From Planctomycetota bacterium (GTDB taxonomy: Bacteria > Planctomycetota > Phycisphaerae > SM23-33), in NCBI GenBank assembly GCA_022705325.1, contig JAKJER010000002.1, positions 334,351 through 398,350 of the forward strand: 64,000 nt of DNA, given 5' to 3'. Below, piece after piece: positions 1 through 8,930 of this stretch. A model generated the notes under the pieces. It was not told the DNA's origin, did no database searches, and saw nothing but the letters and a program-made list of their open reading frames with translations. The number at the start of each line of letters is the position of its first letter. Position 1 is the first letter of the stretch. Position numbers and translations under genes: made by a program.

Positions 1-3000
1 GGCAGCGGCACGATCGGTTCCCTGGCCACCACCGGAAACTCCACCATCGAAGTGAGCGGCGACCTGAGCGTCTCCGGATCGACGTACAACGACCAGGGCA
101 TCGCGGGCACCATGATCAAGCGGGGAGCGGGCACGCTCTCGCTGAACAACGCTTCCGGCAGCGGCGTCATCGCCGCCGATACGACCTTCCGTATCGACGC
201 CGGGACGTTGAAGGCCGTCGGCGCCGACCCGCTGGGGGGCAGCGCGCAGGTCGTGCTCAACGGCGGACAACTCCACATCGATGGGCCGCCCGTCACCGTC
301 GGGGGCCTGGCCCACTACGGGTACCACATCACCAACGATACGCCCCTGGACCTCAACAACAACGCCGGAATGATGGGCGGCACCAACCCGGCCGACCCGA
401 CCCTCGGAACGGGATTCTACGGTCAGGCTGTGCTGACCGACGGCCCGGGCGGGCGGGGCCTCGACTTCAACAGCGACGGCGACTTCACCGCCACCGGCGC
501 CGTCGGCCAGAACGACAATTACGGAAACCTGTTTATCGGCATGCTTCACGTGACGCCCGCGACCGCGGGCAACTGGGTCCTGCGGGCCGCCCAGGACGAC
601 GATCGCTCCGGCATCTGGATCGACCTTAATCAGGACGGGGCCTTCCAGTCCACCACGGCGGGTCTCGGGTCGGACCGGGGCGAGCAGCTTCGCTGGGAGA
701 ATGGCGACTCCGCGGTGGTCAACCTGGCGGCAGGCGACTATATGGTCGGCTTCATCCACCGCGAGGGGAGCGGCGGGTCGGGAGTGGAGTATCGGGTCCT
801 CGCGCCGGGCATGAGCGGCGAGCAGACCATCAAACCGACGGCCGCCAGCCAGTTCGGAATGTGGGCCCCCGTGTCCCTCGCCCCGGCGACCGCCATCCAG
901 CTTCCGGGGGCGATCGACATGACCGGCACGGCACTGACGGTGACCGACCATTCGACCCTCACGGCCGCGAGCCAGGTGGGCGCCGCCTTCGGAACCGTGA
1001 GCGTGCAGGACGGCACGTCCCTGACGACGGGGGGCGACGTGCCGGCGATCAGTTTCACGCAGGCCCTCCTCCCCGGCGGCAGGAGCACGTATAAGCCTGA
1101 GGTGCCCACCACGCTGACGGGCGCCCTGGGCCTGCCGACGCCCGCCGCGCCTGCCACCCTGGTCGCGGCCGGCAAGTCCGACCTCATCCTGGACAAGGCC
1201 CCCGCCGGCAGCATGGCAAACATGACCTTCGAAGCCAAGTCCGGGCGGATGGTTCTCGACTACGCCAACGGCGATCCGACCGGCGGAGCACCCCTGGTGG
1301 CCACCGGCGGCACCTTTGCCGTCAAGGGAGTCTATGACCCCAATGCCTCGGTCCCCAGTTCGCTGGGACACTTCGGCTACCACTTCAACAACGACACGCC
1401 GATGGACCTGAACGGCAACGGCGGGATGATGGGCGGCGGCGACCCCACCACCGCCGCGGACTTCTTCGGAAGAGCGTTCCTCAAGGACGGCCCCGGCGCG
1501 CGCGGGCTTGACTTCAACAACGATGGCGACTTCATGAACACCGGCGCCGTCGGCATCACCAACAACTATGGCAACCTCTTCGTCGGCACGCTGCACGTGA
1601 CGGCCGCCACGGCCGGCAACTGGGAGCTGCGCGTGGCCCAGGATGACGACCGCTCCGGCATCTGGCTCGACCTCGATCGGGACGGCGTCTTCGAGTCCAG
1701 CACGTCGGGACTGGGTTCCAACCGCGGCGAGCAGCTACGCTGGGAGAGTGGCAGCGCGGCCGTCGTGAACCTGGCCGAGGGGGACTACATGGTCGCCTTC
1801 ACGCACCGCGAGGGCGGCGGGGGTTCAGGGATCGACGTTCGCTACAAGTCTCCTCTCATGGCCGGCGAGGCGGTCGTCAACCCTCAGGACCCGGCCCAGG
1901 CGGGCGTGTGGAGCGCCCGCGGCGGCGTCGGCGGGGTGGACATGCAGACCACGCTGACGGTGGATAATGCGTCGATGTCCGGCGCCCTGGATCACATGGG
2001 CTACCACATCAACAATGACGGCCTGGCGCTCAACCTCGACGGCAACGGGGGGATGATGGGCGGCGGCGCCCCGACGACGTTCCAGAACTTCTACGGGCAG
2101 ACGTTGCTCATCGACGGGCCCGGCGGCCGGGGGCTGTATTTCACCAGCGACCAGGACTTCAAGGACGCGGGCGTGATCGCGTCGACCCAGAACGACAACT
2201 ACAGCAATCTGTTCGCCGGGGAGTTCCACGCCCCCGTCGCCGGCAACTATGAATTCCGCATCCCCAACGAGGACGACGTCGGCGAGATGTGGCTGGACCT
2301 GAATCGCAACGGAGTCTTCGACATCGCCAGCGGCGAGAAGATCATCACAGACGGCAACCACAATGCCGTGACGCTCTCCCTCCCCGCCGGAGATTACATG
2401 CTGGCGGTGACCCACCGCGAAGCCGGCGGCGGCTCCCGTATTGAGGCGATGTTCAAGACGCCCGCCATGTCCTCGCTGGCCTACATCAAGCCCGGCGACG
2501 CCGCCCAAGCCGGCCTGTGGTCGACCCTGGAGCCCACCTCCACCCTCGAACTCCTCAGCGACACGACCACGAACCTGAGAGAACTGGTCCTCAAGAAGGG
2601 CAATCTCCGGATCACCGGCGGCAGCCTGCTGACGATCGAGCAGGCGAGCATCCCGACGACCACCAGCGGCAGGGTCGGCCTGATTACGGAGACGACGACC
2701 GTTCTGACCGATCAACTCGGCCTCAACGGTAATGGACAGACCGTGCGGATCGCCAAGCGCGGCCCGGCCGATCTGATCCTGAACAAGGCGGGCACGGGCC
2801 TGGACAACGCCACGTTCCTGGCGCAGGAGGGACGGTTGGTCGCCGTGCACGGCTCGAATCCGTTCGGCGGGGCCTCCCTGGAGATCAATGGGGGCGAGAT
2901 CGTCCTGTCCAGCGCCGGAGGCAATGTGACCTACGATAACCCGCTCCACGTTTCCGCCAACGGCACGGTGACGGCCGGGCAGGCCGGCGGCGGCGTGGCC

Positions 3001-4386
3001 GGACCGCTCACGGTGACTCTGGGCAGCACGGCCAACGGAGTGAACATCGACCCGGGCAAGACGCTCACCCTGCGCTCGACCGACAACTACTCGCTCAACG
3101 TGGCCGGGCAACTCACAGGCAGCAACCTCAAGGTCACCGAGGGAACCGTGGCCCTGCGCGGCGGAGACACGGTCGTCAACATGGACCTCAGCGGCGGCAC
3201 GGTCAGCACGCCGGGCCTGACCGTCACGGGGCAGTTGACGCTTGGCAAATCGACCTTCTCCGCCGCCACGGGATCGTTCCAGGCGGCCGGCGACCTGACG
3301 ACCAGCGGGCCTGGCACGATCATCCTGGGCGGCGCGGGCTCGGTCCTGATGGCCCAGGGGCCCCTGGTCAACAACGCCCAGGGGGTTTTCTACGGAACCG
3401 CCAGCGGCAACACCAACGAGACCGCCCGCAACCCGGGCATTGCCACGAGCACTATCGACAACTTCACCCAGACGGAGAACTCGATCGCCGGCAACACGAC
3501 GGAGATCTACACCGGCTGGTTCTACGACGCCGACGGCCACATCTCGTTTACCGAGTACCAGGACGACAACGGCCGGATATGGATCGACGGCGATTACATC
3601 GGCGAGGACCCGATCACGAACAGCGGGACGCTCCTGCTTTCGGACGATACGTGGAATCTGCGGTCCTATAGCACGAATACGGGCTCGCACCCCAATCGAG
3701 ACGCCAATGCCGCCGACATCGCCACCGCTCCCGGATGGCACAGCTTCGAGTTGCGGATCAGCAACGGAGGCGGCGGCAGCGGAGTACAGGGGTATCCCGG
3801 CTTCGGTGTCGACCCGACCGGCGGCAGCAACTTCATCAATCCCAAAGACGGACTGATCAACTTCTTCACCTACGACCTCAGTCAGACCTATATCGCCCCG
3901 GCCCTGATCACGGAGCGCCTGACGGGCACGGGCGCCATCGTCGGCGACGTGGAGTTGGCTGCCGGCGCCACCCTGGCCCCGGGCGGCAGCATCGGCCGGA
4001 TCGACATAGCCGGCGACCTGACGCTGGGGACCGGAGTGGTCTACGAGTGGGAATTGGCGCCGGGCGGATCGGCCGATCTCGTCTACGGCAACGGTGGCCT
4101 GCTGACGTTGGGCCAGTGGACTGTCCGGCTGATGGACCTCGGCGGCTTCTCCCGTCCGACCGACGTGTGGGAGTTGTTCGCCAACTTCGAGGTAGACTCC
4201 GTGGGCCAGTGGGATATCGACTACAGCGGCGCGCCCATCGAGTGGAATGGCGCCTGGATCTACCAGGACGGCACGAATGTCTACCTGACGGGCCTGAGCA
4301 CCGTTCCCGAGCCGGCCACGATGGCCCTGCTGGGCATGGCGGCATGCGGCCTGGGCGGCTACATCCGCAGACGACGCGCCGCCTAG
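1..4386 (+). CDS. Giant PEP-CTERM surface protein with three long repeats (5' end outside window)
   Basis: The reading frame is open from base 1, so the gene is cut by the window start; about 1461 residues are visible. Three copies of a roughly 185-residue unit lie at about nt 304-867, 1360-1914 and 1983-2523. Each starts with a YH(I/F)NND...NGGMMGG stretch, continues with a DDxxxxWxDLxxxG calcium-loop-like segment and ends in GxW. A shortened relative is at about 3505-3860. Between them are autotransporter-associated beta-strand motifs such as GAGTLSLNN and DLILNKAG. The C-terminus has a VPEP motif, a hydrophobic helix and an RRRR tail, the PEP-CTERM sorting signal cleaved and anchored by exosortase. 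The protein is therefore probably exported, beta-rich and surface attached. Ligand unknown; the repeats resemble PA14-like sugar-binding folds only by general pattern. Confidence 0.85.
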   Translation, partial: GSGTIGSLATTGNSTIEVSGDLSVSGSTYNDQGIAGTMIKRGAGTLSLNNASGSGVIAADTTFRIDAGTLKAVGADPLGGSAQVVLNGGQLHIDGPPVTVGGLAHYGYHITNDTPLDLNNNAGMMGGTNPADPTLGTGFYGQAVLTDGPGGRGLDFNSDGDFTATGAVGQNDNYGNLFIGMLHVTPATAGNWVLRAAQDDDRSGIWIDLNQDGAFQSTTAGLGSDRGEQLRWENGDSAVVNLAAGDYMVGFIHREGSGGSGVEYRVLAPGMSGEQTIKPTAASQFGMWAPVSLAPATAIQLPGAIDMTGTALTVTDHSTLTAASQVGAAFGTVSVQDGTSLTTGGDVPAISFTQALLPGGRSTYKPEVPTTLTGALGLPTPAAPATLVAAGKSDLILDKAPAGSMANMTFEAKSGRMVLDYANGDPTGGAPLVATGGTFAVKGVYDPNASVPSSLGHFGYHFNNDTPMDLNGNGGMMGGGDPTTAADFFGRAFLKDGPGARGLDFNNDGDFMNTGAVGITNNYGNLFVGTLHVTAATAGNWELRVAQDDDRSGIWLDLDRDGVFESSTSGLGSNRGEQLRWESGSAAVVNLAEGDYMVAFTHREGGGGSGIDVRYKSPLMAGEAVVNPQDPAQAGVWSARGGVGGVDMQTTLTVDNASMSGALDHMGYHINNDGLALNLDGNGGMMGGGAPTTFQNFYGQTLLIDGPGGRGLYFTSDQDFKDAGVIASTQNDNYSNLFAGEFHAPVAGNYEFRIPNEDDVGEMWLDLNRNGVFDIASGEKIITDGNHNAVTLSLPAGDYMLAVTHREAGGGSRIEAMFKTPAMSSLAYIKPGDAAQAGLWSTLEPTSTLELLSDTTTNLRELVLKKGNLRITGGSLLTIEQASIPTTTSGRVGLITETTTVLTDQLGLNGNGQTVRIAKRGPADLILNKAGTGLDNATFLAQEGRLVAVHGSNPFGGASLEINGGEIVLSSAGGNVTYDNPLHVSANGTVTAGQAGGGVAGPLTVTLGSTANGVNIDPGKTLTLRSTDNYSLNVAGQLTGSNLKVTEGTVALRGGDTVVNMDLSGGTVSTPGLTVTGQLTLGKSTFSAATGSFQAAGDLTTSGPGTIILGGAGSVLMAQGPLVNNAQGVFYGTASGNTNETARNPGIATSTIDNFTQTENSIAGNTTEIYTGWFYDADGHISFTEYQDDNGRIWIDGDYIGEDPITNSGTLLLSDDTWNLRSYSTNTGSHPNRDANAADIATAPGWHSFELRISNGGGGSGVQGYPGFGVDPTGGSNFINPKDGLINFFTYDLSQTYIAPALITERLTGTGAIVGDVELAAGATLAPGGSIGRIDIAGDLTLGTGVVYEWELAPGGSADLVYGNGGLLTLGQWTVRLMDLGGFSRPTDVWELFANFEVDSVGQWDIDYSGAPIEWNGAWIYQDGTNVYLTGLSTVPEPATMALLGMAACGLGGYIRRRRAA

Positions 4387-4412
4387 ACGCACGGGATAGC
4401 CGGATTCGCATC

Positions 4413-4457
4413 CCGGGCCCTGTCGGCCTCCCCAGGCCCCAGGGCCCGGTTCTTTTG
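4413..4457 (+). terminator. Rho-independent terminator after the PEP-CTERM gene
   Basis: A 10-bp GC stem (CCGGGCCCTG at 4413-4422 with CAGGGCCCGG at 4440-4449) contains an inner GGCCT/AGGCC stem and is followed by TTCTTTTG. It begins 27 nt after the stop codon. Confidence 0.8.
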
Positions 4458-4648
4458 TGCCTGTTTCCGGTTTCGAGAGAAGGACCGATTCCTCCGGTCG
4501 CTCCACCCCGCTTGGCGGCAGCCATACCGCAAATCACTGCGATCACGTCGGGCGCCGTCGTCTTGCATTCGTCCGCGTACACAGGCGGCTTGCGGTCGGA
4601 CGAGTGTGGCGGTAGCATTCGAAACAACCCAAGGGAGCCCCAGAGACC

Positions 4649-5590
4649 ATGAAGGACTTTGACCAATTGCTAGCCGAAGTCGAGAAGCACCCGAAACGCC
4701 GGGTGGCGGTCGCGGTCGCCCAGGACGCGTACGTGCTGGAGGCGGCCGTCCGGGCCGATGAGGGCAACATCGCCGACTGCGTCCTCGTAGGCGACGAAGG
4801 CGAGATTCGGCGCATCGCCGCCCAACGCGACATCCCCCTGAACGCCGTGGAGATCGTCCACGAGGCCGAGCCCCTCCACGCCGCCGCCCGGGCCGTGCAA
4901 CTCGTCGCCGACGGGCAGTGCGAGATCCTGATGAAGGGCTACATCCACACCGATGACTTCCTCCGGGCCGTCCTCGACAAGGCCCACGGACTGCGCACCG
5001 GGTCTATCATGAGCCACGTCTTCGTCGTCGAGTGGACCGCCCAGGACAAGTTGCTGTTCATCACCGACGGGGCCATGAACATCGCGCCCAACCTGGAACA
5101 GAAGGCGGCGATCCTCCTCAACGCGGTGCACCTGGCCAACCTGTTCGGCCTGCCCGAGCCCAAGGTGGCAGCCCTGGCGGCGGTGGAACTGGTGAACCCG
5201 GCCATGCCTGCCACGCTCGACGCCGCCGCCCTGGGCGCGATGGCCCAGCGAAACCAGTTCGTGCCTCACGCCATCGTGGACGGGCCGTTCGCCCTCGACA
5301 ACGCCATCTCCCCCGCCGCCGCCGCCCACAAGAAGATCACAGGTCCGGTCGCCGGGCGGGCCGACATTCTGCTCGTGCCCGACATCGAGTCAGGCAACAT
5401 GCTGGCCAAGTCGATGGTCTACTTTGCCGGGCGGCGCATGATCGGGCTGCTGCTTGGCGCCAAGGCCCCGGTCGTCCTGACCAGCCGGGCCGACACCACC
5501 GAGGCCAAACTCCTCTCCATCGCCGCCGCCGTCCTCATGGTCAACCGCAAGCGCCAGACCCAACTCAAGGTCGGCAAGGTGCATTTCTGA
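4649..5590 (+). CDS. ptb: Phosphate butyryltransferase/acetyltransferase family enzyme
   Basis: A 313-residue protein that aligns over its whole length with the PTA/PTB acyltransferase family, which moves an acyl group between CoA and phosphate (acyl-CoA + Pi = acyl-phosphate + CoA). Recognisable segments are the N-terminal RVAVAVAQDAYVLEA, the ILMKGYIHTDDFLRAVLD block, the ITDGAMNI segment and the C-terminal IGLLLGAKAPVVLTSRADT block. Length is that of Ptb (about 300), shorter than full Pta. The ATG has a GGGAG sequence upstream. No butyrate kinase or acetate kinase lies beside it, so the acyl substrate (acetyl, butyryl or branched) cannot be fixed. It stands as a single-gene unit between two terminators. 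Confidence 0.85.
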   Translation: MKDFDQLLAEVEKHPKRRVAVAVAQDAYVLEAAVRADEGNIADCVLVGDEGEIRRIAAQRDIPLNAVEIVHEAEPLHAAARAVQLVADGQCEILMKGYIHTDDFLRAVLDKAHGLRTGSIMSHVFVVEWTAQDKLLFITDGAMNIAPNLEQKAAILLNAVHLANLFGLPEPKVAALAAVELVNPAMPATLDAAALGAMAQRNQFVPHAIVDGPFALDNAISPAAAAHKKITGPVAGRADILLVPDIESGNMLAKSMVYFAGRRMIGLLLGAKAPVVLTSRADTTEAKLLSIAAAVLMVNRKRQTQLKVGKVHF

Positions 5591-5646
5591 CGGCCGGCGC
5601 CCAGGCGTTCCCGATTGCCTCCCCGTGGTCCCCCGAGGAATGAAAA

Positions 5647-5685
5647 AGCCGCCGGCGGGAGTCAATCCCGTCGGCGGCTGTTCTT
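5647..5685. terminator. Bidirectional terminator between convergent ptb and FHA genes
   Basis: A 14-bp stem (5647-5660 with 5666-5679, one G-U pair) with a 5-nt loop. It is followed by GTTCTTTT on the plus strand and directly by TTTTTC on the minus strand, so it can end transcription of both convergent genes. Confidence 0.85.
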
Positions 5686-5728
5686 TTCCGCTCCTCAGCC
5701 CGCCTCGCACACAGGCGGTCCGGGACGA

Positions 5729-6250
5729 TTATTTCTTCTTCTTGGGCTTGTCCTGGCTTTCGGCAGCCAGAGCCTCCAGGGCCGAGATGGGGTCAATCTC
5801 TTCCGTCGCGGGCTCCAGGTCGCCCAGGATGACCTCCTCGTCGCCCTCAGCCTCGGCGGAAACGTCCGCCTCGAGATCGATCACTTCGGCCTGGGCGGCC
5901 TCGGCGGTCTCCGCCATCCGCTGGCCACGAGTCTTGACGGGGTGGATCTCCTCGGGCTGGCCGTCGACCTGGACGGTGAAGATGACCGGCCCGATGACCA
6001 GGCGGTCGCCGGCCTTCAGTTCCACCTCGGTGATCCGCTTGTTGTTGACGTATGTGCCGTTGGACGAGGCCAAGTCCTTCGCCTTGATCTGGTCGCCCGC
6101 GGCACTGATCTCGCAATGCCGCCGGGAAACGCTGACCAGCGGAATCTGCAGATCGCAGTTCTCGCCGCGCCCGATGACGGTAACGGCGCTGCGGACGGGG
6201 AAATCCTTCCGCTGACCGTTCGTCTTGAACATCACCAAATTGACGTCCAT
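5729..6250 (-). CDS. FHA-domain phosphothreonine-binding protein
   Basis: A 173-residue cytosolic protein. Residues about 20-95 form a forkhead-associated domain with the conserved GR (VIGRGENCD), SxxH (SVSRRHCEI) and NG (SSNGTYVNN) motifs that bind phosphothreonine peptides. The rest is an acidic low-complexity tail ending in a lysine run (PKKKK). FHA proteins usually read Ser/Thr kinase signals, but no kinase gene is in the window, so the partner is unknown. The start has an AGAGG sequence 8 nt upstream. It is divergent from hemW, with 77 bp between the two starts. Confidence 0.85.
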   Translation of the reverse strand: MDVNLVMFKTNGQRKDFPVRSAVTVIGRGENCDLQIPLVSVSRRHCEISAAGDQIKAKDLASSNGTYVNNKRITEVELKAGDRLVIGPVIFTVQVDGQPEEIHPVKTRGQRMAETAEAAQAEVIDLEADVSAEAEGDEEVILGDLEPATEEIDPISALEALAAESQDKPKKKK

Positions 6251-6327
6251 ACGCTAACCTCTGTAAGTGCTAGAGAATGGCATTTCCTGCACGTGAGAAA
6301 AGTGCCGAATCGGTATAGTATTCTAGA

Positions 6328-7515
6328 GTGTGTCCCGATTCCTGCAAGAAAAAACCTGCGGAAGTTTTGCCCGCACCCGCGGCAGCGGCCCTGTACGTCC
6401 ACGTCCCGTTCTGCCGCGCCAAGTGCCGCTACTGCGACTTCTACTCCCTGGTCGCCGAGCCGTCGCTGGCCCGCCGCTATGTCCGCGCCTTGCGGCGTGA
6501 GTGGGCCCGCCACCGGGAGCGCCTGGCCCGCCCGCTGACCAGCACGTTTGTCGGGGGCGGCACGCCGTCGGCCATCCCCATCGAGTTGCTGGACGACCTG
6601 CTGGCCCTGACAGGCGAACTCTGTGACACCCACGGCGAATTCACGGTCGAGATCAATCCCGGCACCGTCGACGCGAGCCTGGCCGACCTGCTCGTCCGAC
6701 GCGGGGTCAACCGCGTCAGCATCGGGGCCCAGTCGTTCGATCCGGGCGAGTTGCGTCTCCTGGGGCGAATCCACGACGCCGGGCAGACTGGCTCGACGGT
6801 CCGCCTGGTTCGCGACCGAGGCATCGAGAACTTCGGCCTGGACCTGATCTACGGCATTCCCGGCCAGGACGTGTCCTCGTGGCGGCGGACACTCGGGCAA
6901 GCCCTGGACCTGGGGATTGCTCACCTGAGTTGCTACGCGCTGAGCTTCGAGCCCGGGACACCCCTGGAGGACGATCTGCGCGCCGGCCGGGTCCGGGAGG
7001 TGGACGAGTCCGTCCAGCGGGAGTGCTACGAACTGGCCATCGACCTGGCCCGCCAGGCGGGCCTGGAGCACTACGAGATATCCAACTTCGCCCGCCCGGG
7101 TCGGCAGTGCGTTCATAACCTGACGTACTGGCACAATCGACCCTACCTCGGGCTGGGCCCGGGCGCCGCCAGTTATCTGGACGGGCAGCGGCGAACGAAC
7201 GTGCCTGATCTGGCCGCCTACCTGGCAGCCGTCGAGGCGGGGCTTTCGCCGCCGGCAACGGACGAGTGCCTTGTCGGGAAGCGTCACCAGGCCGAGACGC
7301 TCATGCTGGAATTGCGGTTGATCGAGGGGGTGGACCGGCGGGCCTTTGCCTCGCGGTTCGGCGTGGACGTGGTGGAGGCCTTTTCGAGCACCATTTCCCG
7401 CTATGCCGCCCAAGGGGCGGTGGTGGTCACGCCGGACCGGGTCCGTCTGAGTCGCCGGGCGTTGTTCGTCGCCGACACGATCCTGGCGGACCTGCTGGCC
7501 GAGGTGAGTCTGTAG
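6328..7515 (+). CDS. hemW: HemW-like radical SAM haem chaperone
   Basis: A 395-residue radical SAM protein. The VPFCRAKCRYCDFYS segment near residue 30 is the CxxxCxxC [4Fe-4S] motif of the HemN/HemW group, followed by GGGTPS and by the family segments NPGTVD, RVSIGAQSF and DLIYGIPGQ. The C-terminal HemN domain contains HYEISNFARPG and HNLTYW. HemW binds haem and is thought to insert it into membrane enzymes; it is often misannotated as oxygen-independent coproporphyrinogen oxidase. The start codon is GTG; no clear ribosome site precedes it. A TATAGT at 6314-6319 lies only 8 nt upstream, so a leaderless mRNA is possible. Confidence 0.85.
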   Translation: MCPDSCKKKPAEVLPAPAAAALYVHVPFCRAKCRYCDFYSLVAEPSLARRYVRALRREWARHRERLARPLTSTFVGGGTPSAIPIELLDDLLALTGELCDTHGEFTVEINPGTVDASLADLLVRRGVNRVSIGAQSFDPGELRLLGRIHDAGQTGSTVRLVRDRGIENFGLDLIYGIPGQDVSSWRRTLGQALDLGIAHLSCYALSFEPGTPLEDDLRAGRVREVDESVQRECYELAIDLARQAGLEHYEISNFARPGRQCVHNLTYWHNRPYLGLGPGAASYLDGQRRTNVPDLAAYLAAVEAGLSPPATDECLVGKRHQAETLMLELRLIEGVDRRAFASRFGVDVVEAFSSTISRYAAQGAVVVTPDRVRLSRRALFVADTILADLLAEVSL

Positions 7516-7682
7516 TGATTGCTCCGTCGGTGCGGGGCGCCCCCATTTCCCGTTCTGTAAAAATCCATGTCGGTTAATGAATCCCCAGGGGTGGGTCTCC
7601 GATAACAGGAGTGTGAGGAATTGCCGGGACCAGTGCGTTTGCCGCTCTGCAAGGCGAATGGTAGGTTTCCATTGGAGTCCTT

Positions 7683-7797
7683 CGAGACTGCGGAAACACG
7701 GCAAACCAACCGCGAGGTTGGGACGCAAAGCGTAGAGTCCCACGAGGACAGTCTTGCTGCCCGCGAGTCGGTCGCAACGTCGATCTTCCCGGCAGCA
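7683..7797 (+). promoter_or_regulatory. Candidate class I cyclic-di-GMP (GEMM) riboswitch upstream of the pilus operon
   Basis: The 322-bp gap after hemW contains the GEMM core: CGGCAAACC (7699-7707) and GGGACGCAAAGC (7720-7731) flank a P2 stem CCAACC/GGTTGG (7706-7711 with 7716-7721) capped by a GCGA tetraloop. The outer P1 stem is CGAGACTG (7683-7690) with CAGTCTTG (7749-7756, one G-U). A short GTCC/GGAC P3 stem lies at 7737-7749. Downstream, TGCTGCC (7755-7761) can pair with GGCAGCA (7791-7797), overlapping the 3' side of P1, which could be the expression platform. GEMM riboswitches commonly control pilus and surface-attachment genes, which fits pilM at 7839. P3 is shorter than usual. Nothing else is recognised in this gap. 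Confidence 0.75.
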
Positions 7798-7838
7798 GTG
7801 CCTCGTTGTCGCTCGCGCAGGGCGTCCAGGAGAGGATC

Positions 7839-8921
7839 ATGGCGTTGAAGATCGTCAGAGGCAAGAGCCTGCCCATCGGGGTGGACATCGGCACGACGGC
7901 CGTCAAGATGGCCCAGTTGCGATCCACCGAGGAAGACATCGAGCTGTTGGCGGCCGGGGCGGCCATTGTTCCCACATACTGCCGAGAGGATCTGGGGGAC
8001 CGCCTCGACACCATCGCCCAGAACGTCCGCAAGATTCTCAAAACCAACGCCTTCCGGGGGCGCGAGGCGATCCTCTCGCTGCCGGCCGAGGCGACCTTTG
8101 TCCAGCATGTCAAGCTGCCGCGGATGACCCCCCAGGAGATACCCGTTGCCTTGCAGGTGGAGTTGCAGGGCAAGCTCCCCTATCCGGTGGAAGACGCGGT
8201 CATTCGGTTCGTGATTGCGGGCGAGGCCTACGGTGACGGCGACCCCAAGCAGGAGATCATCGCCATCTGCACCGCTCGTCACGTGCTGGACCGCTACCTC
8301 GCGATGGCTCGCAAGGCCAAGCTGGATATCGTCGGCGTGAACGTCGAGTCGTGCGCGGTGGTCGAGTGCTTCGCCCGTCTCTTCCGGCGTTCCAGCGACA
8401 CCAGCCGCACGATTCTCTTCATCGACCTGGGGGCGGCCAGCACGCAGGTGGTGTTGGCGCACGGACCCCAGATTGTCTTCGGGCACAACCTGTTCTACGG
8501 GCAGGAGGTGATCGACCGGGCGGTGGCCGACGGCATGCGGATCACCGTGGAGCAGGCCCACGCGATGCGGATGGACCTGATCAAGGGCAAGAACGAGGGG
8601 CTGGCCGAGGACGAACTGTACCGGCTGATGAACCCGACGCTGGACCAGTTGGCCGGGGAGTTGACCAAGTGCCTTCGCTACTACGAGGCGGTATTCCGCA
8701 ACCAACCGGTGGAGCGGGCGATCTTCGTGGGTGGCGGGGCCTATGACAAGCGGCTGTGCCAGATGCTGGCGCAGCGGCTGAACCTGCCCGCGCAGGTTGG
8801 CGACCCGCTGGTGCGGATCAAACGGGTCGAGGGGGCGGGACTGGGCATTGGGTTGGACCGTCGCGAACCGCAGCCCGACTGGGCAGTGGCCGTGGGCTTG
8901 AGCCTCGGCGCGGCGGCTTGA
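7839..8921 (+). CDS. pilM: Type IV pilus assembly protein PilM
   Basis: A 360-residue actin-like (ASKHA) cytoplasmic protein. It has the phosphate-1 motif GVDIGTTAVKMAQL, the PilM segments AILSLPAEATFVQHVKLP and ALQVELQGKLPYPVEDAV, and the later ATP-site segments LFIDLGAASTQVVL and IFVGGGAYDKRL. PilM binds the N-terminal tail of PilN and links the inner-membrane alignment complex to the motor. I place the start at the ATG at 7839 (MALKIVRG), which has AGGAGAGG just upstream; an in-frame start at 7806 adds an unconserved 11-residue extension. First gene of the pilus operon. Confidence 0.9.
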   Translation: MALKIVRGKSLPIGVDIGTTAVKMAQLRSTEEDIELLAAGAAIVPTYCREDLGDRLDTIAQNVRKILKTNAFRGREAILSLPAEATFVQHVKLPRMTPQEIPVALQVELQGKLPYPVEDAVIRFVIAGEAYGDGDPKQEIIAICTARHVLDRYLAMARKAKLDIVGVNVESCAVVECFARLFRRSSDTSRTILFIDLGAASTQVVLAHGPQIVFGHNLFYGQEVIDRAVADGMRITVEQAHAMRMDLIKGKNEGLAEDELYRLMNPTLDQLAGELTKCLRYYEAVFRNQPVERAIFVGGGAYDKRLCQMLAQRLNLPAQVGDPLVRIKRVEGAGLGIGLDRREPQPDWAVAVGLSLGAAA

Positions 8922-8930
8922 GGAGACGTC

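Noticed and set aside
1825..4506. 893-aa open frame on the minus strand
   Set aside because: Antisense shadow of the PEP-CTERM gene caused by high GC; no ribosome site and no recognisable domain.
5615..6538. 307-aa plus-strand frame over the FHA gene and hemW start
   Set aside because: It crosses a strong bidirectional terminator and two real genes; no coding signature.
7757..7838. Terminator as the riboswitch expression platform
   Set aside because: A 7-bp alternative stem exists, but no T-run follows it; translational or other control is equally possible, so no terminator is called.
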